The notes below the pieces were generated by a model. The model made no database searches and was not told the origin of the DNA. It worked only from the letters and a program-made list of their open reading frames with translations. A DNA stretch of 64,000 nucleotides from Watersipora subatra (taxonomy: Eukaryota; Bryozoa; Gymnolaemata; Cheilostomatida; Watersiporidae): the NCBI RefSeq assembly GCF_963576615.1, contig NC_088716.1, forward strand, positions 61,660,228-61,724,227. The letters run 5' to 3'. Below are positions 1 to 13,700 of this stretch, one piece after another. Each line of letters opens with the position of its first letter. The stretch's first letter is position 1. The position numbers and the translations under genes are program-made.

Positions 1-196
1 GGGATAGCTGTTGTGGTATGAAGGGGATAGCTGTGGTGGTATGAGTGGGGATGTGATGGTATGAGGGGGGATAGCTGTGGCGGTATGAGGGGGGATAGCT
101 GTGGTGGTATGAGAGGGGATAGCTGTGGTGGTATGAGGGGGGATAGCTGTGGTGGTATAAGGGGGGATAGCTGTAGTGGTATGGGGGGAATAGCTG
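1..196. repeat. 23-25 bp minisatellite
   Basis: About nine imperfect units of GGGGATAGCTGTGGTGGTAT plus a few G/A bases run in from the left window edge. It is G-rich on the plus strand. Confidence 0.9.
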
Positions 197-467
197 TTAA
201 AGGTCAAATAGCTGTTGAAGGTCAAATTTCAAGCATGTAACTTGATGTTGCTTTTTAGTAGAAGCAGTAGTTTTCTTATAAAACTACTGGATATCAGTTG
301 AAGTATTTTTGAGCTTGGAGTTTTGTAATATATGACACACAGATGCATGAAACAATAATTAGCGTGATGAGACTGTAGGTGCTTTTAAAGTTGTTAGCGA
401 ATAAGTTAGCACCAAGTTACAATATTAGTAATGCTTTGAATCATCTCCAATTTAGTGATTACCAGGT

Positions 468-1351
468 GAATGCCCAGCATTGCAAGGGTAATAAACAACA
501 GCCTATAAACAGCGGCAGGTAATGCAGTTGCCATTGCCTATGTTTACTATTACTAATAAGTCAATGGCAAAGTTAGTAAATTGACTAATTTGAGTAATTT
601 AAGCTAGTAACTCAAGCTAGTAAAGTAACTTAAGCTTGTCTAAATCTGTACTATAATAAGAGTCGTGTCTAAAACCAGCTTAATAATCATTGCACCATGC
701 ATAATGATAGTAACCTGTAATATTTTTCCAAGCATTTTAAGTAAGCATAGTTTAACAGATGTAATGAGTATGACCACAATTATTCCATTGTATAGCCATG
801 TAGCCACTCGGCACAGTGGAACATCTGTCTGACAAACACTGAGATTTATATATATAGACTAACTGAATGCTTGGCGTTGCATGGTTAATAAATAACAGCT
901 TATAAGCAAGGGCAAGTAATGTAGTTGCCATTGGCTAAGTTTAATAATTAGTCAATGGCAAAATTGGCTATTTGTCTAATTCGAGTAACATAGCTAGTAA
1001 CTTGAGATTGTCAAAATGTTTACTATAATAGGATAATTTTAATGTAAAAGTTACATTACGTGAATGATCTCTCACGCGATCAATCACGATATTCAAGCAT
1101 GCTAGTAGTAACCAATAGTATTTTTGCAAGCGCTTCAAATGTGCATACTTTGATTGGTGTAATGGCTATGTGCACAATTATTCCATAGTATTACAAGCGG
1201 TGTGGCTTAGTGGATAAAACGTCTGCATGCATATTCGGAGGTTCCAAATTCATTTCCAGAGCGGATGTTTCCTCTTTACAACTTTATGGCTATAACTATA
1301 CACACGAATGACAGAGCAATAAACAGACCAACACTGAGATTTATATACATG
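468..1351 (+). repeat. Two diverged tandem copies of a dispersed repeat with a tRNA-like (SINE) part
   Basis: The segment 468-856 is repeated at 864-1351. Shared blocks include GTAATGYAGTTGCCATTG, GTCAATGGCAAARTTRG, ACAATTATTCCAT and AACACTGAGATTTATATA. The second copy holds TGGCTTAGTGG (1202-1212) and GGTTCCAAATTC (1240-1251), fitting A and B boxes of an RNA polymerase III promoter. The two copies are much diverged, so this is old. Confidence 0.65.
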
Positions 1352-1591
1352 TATTTGTTAAAGTCTTTGCTGTGTAGGACACTGTTCATGTACATGTTCA
1401 TGAACTATGTACATCGCCGTAGTTCATGAACATCTTTAGCAAGTGTTTACGCATTATTTTTGAGTCAATAGTCGTTGTTTGCAACTTTTTCCATTCAAAA
1501 GTTTCTTGCATGGTAGTTTTTAGTCATGCAGCTGCTAATAGGTTCCAAAACAGCAGAATTGCTATATACATAATCACTACTTTAATTACAG

Positions 1592-1716
1592 ACTTTATGC
1601 TCAAGCCTACGGCCCTTAAACGGCACCCTCTTCTATGAATACATGCTCAAAGTTAACTTCACCACTTATAGTCAGAAACAGCTCTACTTTGACAAGAATG
1701 GAGACCCACCGGGAAA
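1592..1716 (+). CDS. GPCR exon: end of ligand-binding domain
   Basis: It follows a TTTAATTACAG acceptor and ends at a GTTAGT donor with two bases of a split lysine codon. It encodes [16 protein letters not shown] through [10 protein letters not shown], which aligns with the last part of the mGluR Venus-flytrap domain. Earlier exons are not in the window. Confidence 0.88.
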
Positions 1717-4700
1717 GTTAGTACAACATTTCAACCAGCAGATGTTAAACTGTTGTATAAGCATACAGTTGTTCTAACAGAAAAAAGTATATGAATGTAG
1801 ACTATACTTTTTTGTCAATGAGCACTTATCAGAGTGGGCAAGTTTGGTTGGTGGTTTGGATTGGGTATCTGATAACAATTAGTAACCGTAGTTGACACTC
1901 ATGGTTTAGTTTCACAGTGTGTGATTTTAAAAGCATGAACACACTAGTGAGTTGTACTCGTGATCTCTGCATGGGGAGATAATGCTCACTGAAACGGGCT
2001 CATCTGTGAAGCTGAGGAATCTATAACTGTAGGCAGCGATGGTGAAAAAATAAACAAAAAAATTTTTATTCATTAATTTGAGTCGTGCTCTAAGAAAAAA
2101 AGGGTCTATAAAGTATGAAATACAAAGTTAAATGAAAGATCACAACATCAGGCAGTAAAAAATACAAAGTAGTGTAATAAATAAAATAAACTGTACTTAT
2201 TTTTGTTTACTTTGTTCAACTATTACTTAGCATTGTCTAACTTCAGTGTCTCTACAAACTCAGTCGAGTTGTTATGTCTTATAGAATACTTAGCATCGTC
2301 TAACTTCAGTGTCTCTACAAACTCAGTCGAGTTGTTAAGTCTTATAGAATACTTAGCATCGTCTAACTTCAGTGTCTCTACAAACTCAGTCGAGTTGTTA
2401 AGTCTTATAGAATACTTAGCATCGTCTAACTTCAGTGTCTCTACAAACTCAGTCGAGTTGTTAAGTCTTATAGAATACTTAGCATCGTCTAACTTCAGTG
2501 TCTCTACAAACTCAGTCGAGTTGTTAAGTCTTATAGAATACTTAGCATCGTCTAACTTCAGTGTCTCTACAAACTCAGTCGAGTTGTTAAGTCTTATAGA
2601 ATACTTAGCATCGTCTAACTTCAGTGTCTCTACAAACTCAGTCGAGTTGTTAAGTCTTATAGAATACTTAGCATCGTCTAACTTCAGTGTCTCTACAAAC
2701 TCAGTCGAGTTGTTAAGTCTTATAGAATACTTAGCATCGTCTAACTTCAGTGTCTCTACAAACTCAGTCGAGTTGTTAAGTCTTATAGAATACTTAGCAT
2801 CGTCTAACTTCAGTGTCTCTACAAACTCAGTCGAGTTGTTAAGTCTTATAGAATACTTAGCATCGTCTAACTTCAGTGTCTCTACAAACTCAGTCGAGTT
2901 GTTAAGTCTTATAGAATACTTAGCATCGTCTAACTTCAGTGTCTCTACAAACTCAGTCAAGTTGTTAAGTCTTATAGAATACTTAGCATTGTCTAACTTC
3001 AGTGTCTCTACAAACTCAGTCGAGTTGTTAAGTCTTATAGAATACTTAGCATTGTCTAACTTCAGTGTCTCTACAAACTCAGTCGAGTTGTTAAGTCTTA
3101 TAGAATACTTAGCATTGTCTAGCTTCAGTGTCTCTACAAACTCAATCCAGTTGTTAATTCTTATAGAATACTTAGCATCATCTAACTTCAGTGTCTCTAC
3201 AAACTCAATCCAGTTGTTAATTCTTATAGAATACTTAGCATCGTCTAACTTCAGTGTCTCTACAAACTCAGTTGATTTGTTAAGTCTTATAGAACATATT
3301 TGTTTTGGTTAGAATTAGGTCATGTAAAACCAGTCACTATCTCACCATTTCTATATAAACTGTTTTGTAAATAGGGAGTTGAGTAGGTTTCCTCCCAACT
3401 ATATAATGAACTGTTTAGTTGGTGAGTCTCAATGCCTGCTATTATATTTCAGCTTCACATAATTGTTTGCTTAGATTTTAAAGTGGCAGATAAAACTTCT
3501 GCGCAGAAGTAGGTATGGGGAAAAGCGGTAAAACAATCACATGATTACTTTAATTCACTCAAAAGTAAAATATCAAGTTTATATCTAGTAGTTTTTGCAT
3601 TTATACTTCACTTATTTATGATTAGTGGAAGCCTTGAATTTGAACTCGGAGAGACCTTTTGTGTACTTCGGCTGTGTCAAAGTTTTACTTTTTGCTGTAT
3701 CATTGCTGGTCTCAGACATACAACTACAATATATTGTATTGATAGTCTCAGACCTTCAACTTCAATATATTGTATTGATAGTCTCAGACATACAACTACA
3801 ATATATTGTAATGATACTCTCAGACATACAACTACAATATATTGTAATAATACTCTCAGACATACAACTACAATATATTGTAATGATACTCTCAGACATA
3901 CAACTACAATATATTGTATTGATAATCTCAGACATGCAACTACAATAATTTCTATACACAATTGGTTAACTGCAAAAACAAGAGTTTGCAAGAGTTTCCC
4001 TTTTACCTCAACTTGATACGTATTATGATCAATACAAGTAGCACCTGATAAAAAATAAAGCATATTAATAGAGATGCAATTTATTGCTGTCGTAGGTGAG
4101 ATATGTGTGTATGTATGCGTGTTTGTGTGCATGTGTGTGCACATGTGTGTGTGCCCACGCGTACATGTGTGTGGTGTGTTGTCAACAGAAAGATAATATG
4201 ATAAAGACACGTGTTTGTCAATTGGTAGCAGGTTACTGATACATTGAAACATGCAGTTGTCAGTTGGCGACAGATTGTTGGTATCAAGAAGAAATTCAGC
4301 AAGCCTTAGATATAAGCAAGTTTCTAGATGAATATCAAGTCCGTGTCTATATTCTTACAGATATCAGGTGATGAATTATCAAAAGTTTCCTAATGATACT
4401 TATGGATACGTAGAGGTAGCTACGTGGGAGAAAGGCGAGTTAAGGATCAATGGCAGCATACAATGGGGAAAAACTGATATCCCAAGTTCTCTCTGCAGTG
4501 AAAAGTGCCCTAAGGGTTACGCTAAGGTGAGCCTAAAAAATCTTTAGATTTATTTAGCTATTAAGAGTGGCACAGATTGACCTTGACACGGTGTACCACA
4601 TCAGTGTGCTATGCATCAAGCTAAGTCTGTCTTAAAGAGTATAACATCCATCGCTATTCATCTTCTTATTTATTTTCATCTATGGCTGCGCACAGAGGCA

Positions 4701-7700
4701 GCAGAAAGAGGTATCTAAATGCTGTTGGATATGCGAAGAGTGTAGCGAGAATGATATCATAACAGTTGATCAGAAATGTGAGAAGTGCCCTCAGGGTTCG
4801 TGGCCAAACAGCAACCTGACTGGTAAGGCAGCACTTAGTATGACATGTTTGAATCTAACCTTCAAAATGATGGTGTGGAGTCTCAGTGTTTATCTAATAA
4901 ATTAAAGAAATGAAACTGCTTATACCCAGAAACATTGTGCTTTTGCAATAATTTTTATGTCATTTAAAAACATCATGCAAAAATAGAGATAGGACTACAG
5001 ACATTCTATAACAAAACAGTCTAACACTGTTAACAGCAAGCTTTATAGTGATACTAATACTAAGACAATGCCAAGTACAAAACGTCCTTCCAGAAAATGG
5101 TTGGATTATATGCTAACACTAGCTGTCATTTTTATCTTTCAGGTCATTTATTAATTTGATAAAAGGAGTGGAATAGTCAAAATTATAATAAACCGCAGAC
5201 GTTAGTTTCTCATTTACTTGAACATGCACAAAAAGTACAGATCAGCATGTTTTGCTTCCTTTTTAAACAAACTTAACGGAGTTGCCTTCTTATTTTCCTA
5301 CAGACTGTGAGGACATTGAAATAGAGCATATTCTATGGACAGATGTGGAGGCTCTCTTGCCTTTCACCTTCGCTTTAGTTGGAATAGCCATGGCAGTATC
5401 TACTTTGGTCATAATAGCCAAAAACAATCACACTGCGATTGTAAAAGCTTCTACTCGGGAGTTGTCTTATGTTATTCTAGTCGGCATTCTCCTTGCCTAC
5501 ATGTGAGTCACTACATCACGCTACCATTTTCAGCAACTAGCGCAAGCAAGTAGCATGCTTTATAGAAGCTGAATGAGATATCATGGCTACTCAACATAAC
5601 CTGGTTAGCCACAATCAGTGAAATGGCCGGCAGAGTTTTTAAGGATCATGATAAAAGTAGATGTATGTTGTGCTTGTTATTTTGCCCTTCAGCTAATCTG
5701 GTTGTATTATCTTTCTTTTTTAGATCTACCATAGCTTTTATTATAAAGCCAACCATATTTTCCTGTTATGTAACTCGTATACTCCCTGGCCTCTCATTCT
5801 CTATGATTTACGGATCTGTGCTCACCAAAACCAACCGAATCGCCAGAATATTGGCAAGAGGGAAAAAAAAGATCATCACCAAAAAACCACGGTGCATGAC
5901 AACGACGTCTCTAGTAGTTGTAACGTTTTTTTTAATCGGACTTGAAGCCATCATCATAATAGTCATAATCATCTGGCACGATGTTGAAACACAGGTAGGC
6001 AACTCCACTCTGCACAATTTGATAGAAGGAGACAACTCCTTTACTCATACATGCTTATAAAAGTAGGCTACTTCACTGTCCACAATTTAATAGAGGGAGA
6101 CAACTCCCTCACTCCATACATGTTTATAAAAGTAGGCAACTTCACTGTGCACATTTTTATGGGGAAGACAACTCCACTCTGTACATGTTTATTGGGAGAC
6201 AGCTCCACTCTGCACATGTTTATGGGAAAGACAACTCTTTCATTCCACACATGTTCATGAAGATTGACCTCTTTTTGTTGCTGACCGAGATAATAGTACT
6301 ATTTAGTTTCTAAGCTGTTGTGGGCAGCAGTATTGAAAATCAAACAAAATGGCTCAAGATGAAAATAAACTTGAATAATTTTTTGTTTCGAGTATTTGCA
6401 TATCATTATGTATCTTTAATAGATGTTACTCATTAATATCAGAAAAAATTCTATCTTAAGAAATGATTAAGTATAGCAAAAATAACACTTGAATCTCATG
6501 TTTTTATTCTTGATGTTGTATTTCTGTTTCCACAAATCTACTAAACTTAATGTTGGTTGTTGGAGTGATCGGTTTATGTTGTCATGTACATCGGTGTAAA
6601 GATATTGTGAATTTACCGCAGGTTCTTCTTTTAGAATGACAGGTAGCGATTCCTCTGCTCATTGTATGATAAACGCTGTAGGTGGTATACCCTAGCTCAG
6701 ACACCGCCTGGCTACAGTGTGAAGTGACAAGCATTGGTATTCTCGGTCCGCTCGGATTCGACTTCTTTCTCATCGGCCTGTGTACCTTTTACGCGGTCAA
6801 CACCCGCAATGTACCTGCCAATTTCAATGAAGCCAAGTTCATAGGCTTCTGCATGTATGTGACATGCGTAATCTGGATCGCATTCGTTCCACTTCAGTTT
6901 GGTAACGGCAGCCCTGTCCACAACGTATGTACCCATTCACCAATAGTTTTTCTATTTGTATTCAATTCACTTTTTACACTTGATTAATTTCGCAACTTCT
7001 CACCCCTTGTTTATGAGCTGTCTCTATACTTGCTAGGTGATCATCATTACCCTTTGCATATCTCTCAGCGCCACAGTTGCACTGATACTGCTATTTTGGC
7101 CAAAGGTCTACGTGATCCTCTGGCACCCTGAGAGAAATCAGAGGTCAGCCTTCACCACAACAACTGAAGTGCGTTGTCATGTCGGTCAAACAACCAACAC
7201 CTGCCATACGAATAGCCGTAGATACTCGTGAGTATTTCTGTTTCAACCTTAAAGTTATGCTCTTCTTTTTCCTGCTATGTACGCCTTCCTCTCCCCTGCC
7301 TTCCTGTTTCCTACCGCTAATGACTTTATCATGGATATTCATTCCACATAACCTTTTGCCAGATTTCTTTTGGATGTGAAAATATCCGAAGATAAAAAAT
7401 AATATTTATTATAAGGTATTTTTTTATGAAAGCCTGCTGTGGGGAGGTCACAGATATACAAGAGAGTAGGGGCTATTTAAAGTATTGCCGCAATGCAGAA
7501 TACTTTGTTTGTTTTTATTGTCAGAGAAATAGCAAAGCTGGTTGTTGAAAAGAACAGCGTTTATATTAAAGAGGCATATTAAAGAAAATTTTTTCTATTA
7601 TCTATCATTTGTCACTGTTTTTGAGGTCCGACTATCAGGATGTTTCATAAATATAATCGACAAAACTTCATCACAGCCGAATCGTTCGGAAAAAAAATTC

Positions 7701-10700
7701 ATGCGAAATAACTTCACGAGTTGCTATAATTGATATCGGCACTCAAGTTGCAGCTTTACGTGTCTCCGATCTGTCGGTTTTTTTGCAACTGTAGACCCAG
7801 TAATCGCGCTATCGCTTAATCTGAGAGTTTTAACCTTGGCCAATTTTTGTAATTTCTCATCTTAAAACATCCTGGCAGTCAGATCACCTCAAACATCAAA
7901 AACAATCACAAATAATAGAAAAAGACCTTCTGATATAATCCATTAATATTTTGTGCGAGTTCAATTCTTGCGAGTAGCAAGAATTTTACTAGAAGCATTA
8001 AACCATATTAGTCTATCTGTATAGAGTCTATCCGTACAGAGTCTATCTGTATAGAGTTTATCCGTATAGAGTCTATCTGTATAGAGTCTATCCGTATAGA
8101 GTCTATCTGTATAGAGTCTATCTGTATAGAGTCTATCTGTATAGAGTCTATCCGTATAGAGTCTATCTGTATAGAGTTTATCCGTATAGAGTCTATCTGT
8201 ATAGAGTCTATCCGTATAGAGTCTATCTGTATAGAGTCTATCCGTACAGAGTCTATCTGTATAAAGTCTATCCGTATAGAGTCTATCCGTACAGAGTCTA
8301 TCTGTATAGAGTTTATCCGTATAGAGTCTATCTGTATAGAGTCTATCCGTATAGAGTCTATCTGTATAGAGTCTATCCGTATAGAGTCTATCTGTATAGA
8401 GTTTATCCGTATAGAGTCTATCCGTATAGAGTCTATCTGTATAGAGTCTATCCGTATAGAGTCTATCTGTATAGAGTTTATCCGTATAGAGTCTATCCGT
8501 ATAGAGTCTATCTGTATAGAGTCTATCCGTATAGAGTCTATCCGTATAGAGTCTATCTGTATAGAGTCTATCCGTATAGAGTCTATCCGTATAGAGTCTA
8601 TCCGTATAGAGTCTATCCGTATAGAGTCTATCCGTATAGAGTCTATCTGTATAGAGTTTATCCGTATAGAGTCTATCCGTATAGAGTCTATCTGTATAGA
8701 GTCTATCCGTATAGAGTCTATCCGTATAGAGTCTATCTGTATAGAGTCTATCCGTATAGAGTCTATCCGTATAGAGTCTATCTGTATAGAGTCTATCCGT
8801 ACAGAGTCTATCTGTATAGAGTTTATCCGTATAGAGTCTATCTGTATAGAGTCTATCCGTATAGAGTCTATCTGTATAGAGTCTATCCGTATAGAGTCTA
8901 TCTGTATAGAGTTTATCTGTATAGAGTCTATCTGTATAGAGTCTATCTGTATAGAGTCTATCCGTATAGAGTCTATCCGTATAGAGTCTATCTGTATAGA
9001 GTCTATCCGTATAGAGTCTATCCGTATAGAGTCTATCTGTATAGAGTCTATCCGTACAGAGTCTATCTGTATAGAGTTTATCCGTATAGAGTCTATCTGT
9101 ATAGAGTCTATCCGTATAGAGTCTATCTGTATAGAGTCTATCCGTATAGAGTCTATCTGTATAGAGTTTATCCGTATAGAGTCTATCTGTATAGAGTCTA
9201 TCCGTATAGAGTCTATCCGTATAGAGTCTATCCGTATAGAGTTTATCCGTATAGAGTCTATCCGTATAGAGTCTATCCGTATAGAGTCTATCCGTATAGA
9301 GTCTATCCGTATAGAGTCTATCCGTATAGAGTCTATCCGTATAGAGTCTATCTGTATAGAGGGACAACAAATCTACCTCATTGATTGTTTTTTTTTAAAA
9401 GCCGCAACTATATGAATAAAAGCATATTTCATCAGTATCGAGTTTCTTTTCTAAATACTTCTATTAGTTACAGAAACAATATTGTTAAGATTAAATTATT
9501 TTGTATTATGAAGAAAATACTTACTGTAAGGCAAGCTAGTAAATAAAGAATATTTCTATGAACTAATCTGTTGATAGCATGCCATGCTGTGGCGTCTCTT
9601 ACAAGTCGATGTTTGAGTACAGCTTGCCAAACATCAATGATCTCTATAAGATATCTGGGAATGTATATACGTGTATCTTGTATCTTATTATTTTCTATGA
9701 TTCATCAGTGTCAGGTTATAAAACATAATGATAGTGTTTTGAATTTTTTTTGTCAAATAAAGCTATTAAACCATACGATGATATACACATGTACATATAC
9801 GTATATACATGTATATAGTTTACATGTGCGTGTAACAATTGTAGGATATGGAATGTTCGAAAATAGATAGAAGATGAATTTTGACTTTACCATTGAAATT
9901 CTAAACCACTGCAAAATAATTATGATAAAAGTTACGAATCTGATGCTTCTATGGAAATAATCTTATTTACAGGGGAGATAAATCGTAAAATATCATTTTT
10001 ATCAAATTTCTCATAGAAGTGGAAATGGCAGCCGTGGCAACTCTTTGGTTTTGAATTTTCCATATCAAAATTAGTCTAAATCACTGCAGAAATTGCTACT
10101 GAAAAGGGGTGCCAACGGAACATAACTCCTAGAGCTCTTTTGCCTGTTCGGCCCATAGCCTAATAGCCATCATAGGAATATCGCTCTAACAAGTTGAAAT
10201 ATTCTTTAGATAGACACAACGAGCATTCTCATTCATGCCTAATTGCTCTCCAGCATGCATTCTGTTTAAAATTTAGTTATTACTCATTTAGGAATACTGT
10301 ATTAATCAATTTTATGTTAGCTGTGGCTCTGGCTCAAACCCCAGCTATTCTAAGGCAGCTATTGCTCACGCCCCTTTAACAGTTGCTGGGAAACTTACTC
10401 CAGTCACTAGATTAATACAGGATCACTTTATTTCCTCTCTATGACTTCACTAGCAGCAGTAGTAACCCTAGTAGAACATACTCTGTCTATTGCTTCATAA
10501 TCCAAAGTGATAATATGTAAATATAATAATTTATTGTCCTTATTCAACTTCCATCGTAATTAAGGTTAGTTACATACAATGATAATGACCTTGACCTTAG
10601 CTGGGTGAACTGATTTAAGCTGAATGGAAAGAGGCTTTGTTAATGCAAAAAATTGGTTTACCAAACTTAAAACTGTAAGTTTGGTTTAATTCTTCTGCAA

Positions 10701-13700
10701 GAATTGAAATCTGAAGTGAATCATGGATAAAAAGACATTTGTATGGTTTTAGCAAAACTTGACATATTTTCCACCTATTTAACAAGCTGTAACGCTGCAT
10801 TTAGTTTGTGTCTGTCTATGAAGGAAAGTGTTTGAGCGAATCAGAAGCAAGAGGTAATCACATCTCATATATCCTTCCCTTTGATGCCTCTACATACATG
10901 TATTATAATTTGCCAAGTGCTGTCTAGCAGTTGAGCTTGCATAATAACTGTCAGCCTTCATTGTATCCTAGGAAGTTTACTAATAGTCTGCATGCTTTAG
11001 GTTGCTGTTCTCCCAAACCGGCTACAACTTGCAAATTAGGTTTTAGTGAACACTGCAAATTTTCCTAAATTGTTCTATGCGCTCTGATTGGTCAGTGCCA
11101 GTTTAAGTGAGTAAGTTTTGGTTTTTGGTGAATCAAAAAATTCTTTGCTAGAAGGAACTCACTTTAGTAAGTTTTCTCTTGACATAGACTGTGTCTAATT
11201 ATTTATTTGATATAAAACTCATTGGCTCTTAGGCTAATTGACATTTAGAATTTTTATTTTAAATAAACAAAGCTTGCAGCATTTTGAATTGAATTTGACA
11301 GTTTATATAGGAGTAATCATAGCCTGGATGTTTGGAGCTTCATAAAGTGTAAGTTCGAGACTCGTTGAATGCAATCTTTCATCCTAACCTTTAAGCGGAC
11401 AGACAAACAGACAAATAGACACGGCTCTTATTATAGTAAAGATTAAGTTTGAGGCCCACAAGTATATTCATCATTGGAGATATGACAGTTGGCAATGATT
11501 GCACCAAGCCTAAAATATTCAGCATTCTTATATAAAGCCACTGCTTGTCCTGATCATCTCAAGGAGTAACTTGTTCGGCTCTCTCCCATCTTCTTTTAGA
11601 AATCTGTGCAAGCAAGCATTTGAATTTTTGTTAAACTTTATTTCAATTTCCAGTCTACCTCATCACAGGTCAAGAGCCCACCTGAACTCCAAAATAGCTG
11701 CCCAGCTCATCTACTTGCGCTCCTGTTAATTCAACTGGACAGACTGTTTGATAGCTTTACTAGCATATAGTGTTGTGTACAAAATGTAGCATAAGTGCGC
11801 ACATGATATAAATTGTCACTATCCACACCTCTCCTTGACCTCTAGGATCACTTAATTAGTATCATACATGTATATGTTGCTACCAAAGCGTATGAGAGGT
11901 TTGCTGGGTCTAATCAAATGTTCAGGCATGTGGTCTTCTTCATCCTCATTCACAAATAGAGATTACTAAACCTCTAAGGGTTAAAGCTATACATATAAAG
12001 CTGTAAATGTATGTTCGGAAAATATTTTCAAACGTTGCATGCATTTTCATGACTTTTGTCTACCGTGTTGTCACGGATGATCCAAGGTGACACAAAGGTC
12101 ACCTATGGCCTGACTTTACTGACACCTCATCTTGATTGCACTTCTTGTCTGTTAAAACTGTCAGCATGACAATGCTGACCAAATCTGATCATGCATTTTA
12201 TTTCATATTTCACTGTTGATCTGCTAAATAGTCAGCATCGTGGTTTATCAGGAAGTATCTACTGTAATTTAGGTGCTAAATAGTCAGCATCGTGGTTTAT
12301 CAGGAAGGTATCTACTGTAATTTAGGTGCTAAATAGTCAGCATCGTGATTTATCAAGAAGGTATCTACTGTAATTTAGGTATTTATTATCATGAGCTTTA
12401 TTCAGCTGTCGTACACAGAAACTGTGTAAGAAAGTAGATACCTTCCTGATAAAGCACGATGCTGACTATTTAGCGCCTAAATTACAGTTTCTATGTACAG
12501 TTTCTGCTGTCGTACACAAGTAACCTTGAGTTACTTGTGACCTTGAGTATCTTTTGAGTTCTTGCAACAGTAAATTTTTCATAACTCTTCATTGCCGATT
12601 GTAAAAATGTCCTAAAACCATGAAAACACTGAAACCTAAATTATGCCACGGCTGACTTCGCTGATTTGGCAGTTAAAATATTGTAACCTTAGCTGACTAG
12701 ATCTCTCTACGGTATTTTAAGATATTTTTGTAGCTATGTTATTCAATCAACTGAACTGTTGTAGGCATGCTAAGGCATGCAGTCTGGGCTGCTCACCTAC
12801 CATTGTCTTAATTGAATAGATAATCCTCTAAAGCATTTTTTATTTGTTTGTATTCTATAATATTTGTTATTGTTCCTTGCTCCTTATAGAAACACTTCGT
12901 AAAGCAGTGGCTATGCAGTTTGTTGTTTGGTCTCAAGCTTGGGACTGATGAGTCGAGGTTTTTGCAGAAATTTTGTATTTCCTACTCATCATTAGCTAAT
13001 TTTGTAGTTTCTGCTCATCATTGGCTAATTTTGTATTTCCTGCTCATCATTGGCTAATTTTGTATCTCCTACTTATCATTGGCTAATTTTATAGTTCCTG
13101 TTCATTATTGGCTAATTTTGTATTTCCTGCTGATCATTGGCTAATTTTGTTAGTTTCCAGTATCTATTCTTTTAAAAGTTACTCGATGTAGTAAACCTAC
13201 TATTATAATTATTCTTTCATGACTAAAAGACAAAAGAGATGATTAAAAAACATATTTCATCAGAACACTTCATTGAAAAATAAATTGCCAACATGTTTTT
13301 TTTAAATATGATCATGAAGAAAACTTTGGTATGTTTGCTCAGTAGGTGTAGCCACTCTACCACTAGCACGAAGCCTTTGGTATGTTTACTCAGTAGGTGT
13401 AGCCACTTTATCACTAACATGAGTCCTTTGATATGTTTGCTCAGTAGGTGTAGCCATTCTACCACTAGCACGAAGCCGTTGCTAGACATTAAGCTCTAAA
13501 ATACTGTTATGTGACAGTAGTTACAGGTTAAAATAGCAAGACTATTATTTTAGCTGAGATTATGTAATAATAAATGCTTTTGTCACCTCAATCACTCTAT
13601 CAATATTGAGCGATATCGCAACTCTTTTATTTCAATTAAAACTCCTTTCGTAGATCCTTATTACAAAAGAATTTCATGCAAGAGGTTGAGAGGTAAATAT

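Noticed and set aside
1426..1638. 70-codon open frame overlapping the first GPCR exon
   Set aside because: It is in a different frame from the conserved exon at 1592-1716.
2203..3312. Open frames with a 21-residue repeat on both strands
   Set aside because: 63-bp tandem array inside a GPCR intron. Unit variants do not favour synonymous positions and there is no start or splice context.
7961..9370. 469-codon frame of five-residue repeats
   Set aside because: 15-bp minisatellite in a GPCR intron. C/T variation reflects array structure, not coding.
12948..12975. Possible hammerhead ribozyme core (CTGATGA followed by GAAA)
   Set aside because: The bases between CTGATGA and GAAA cannot form stem II, and no flanking complementary arms are seen.
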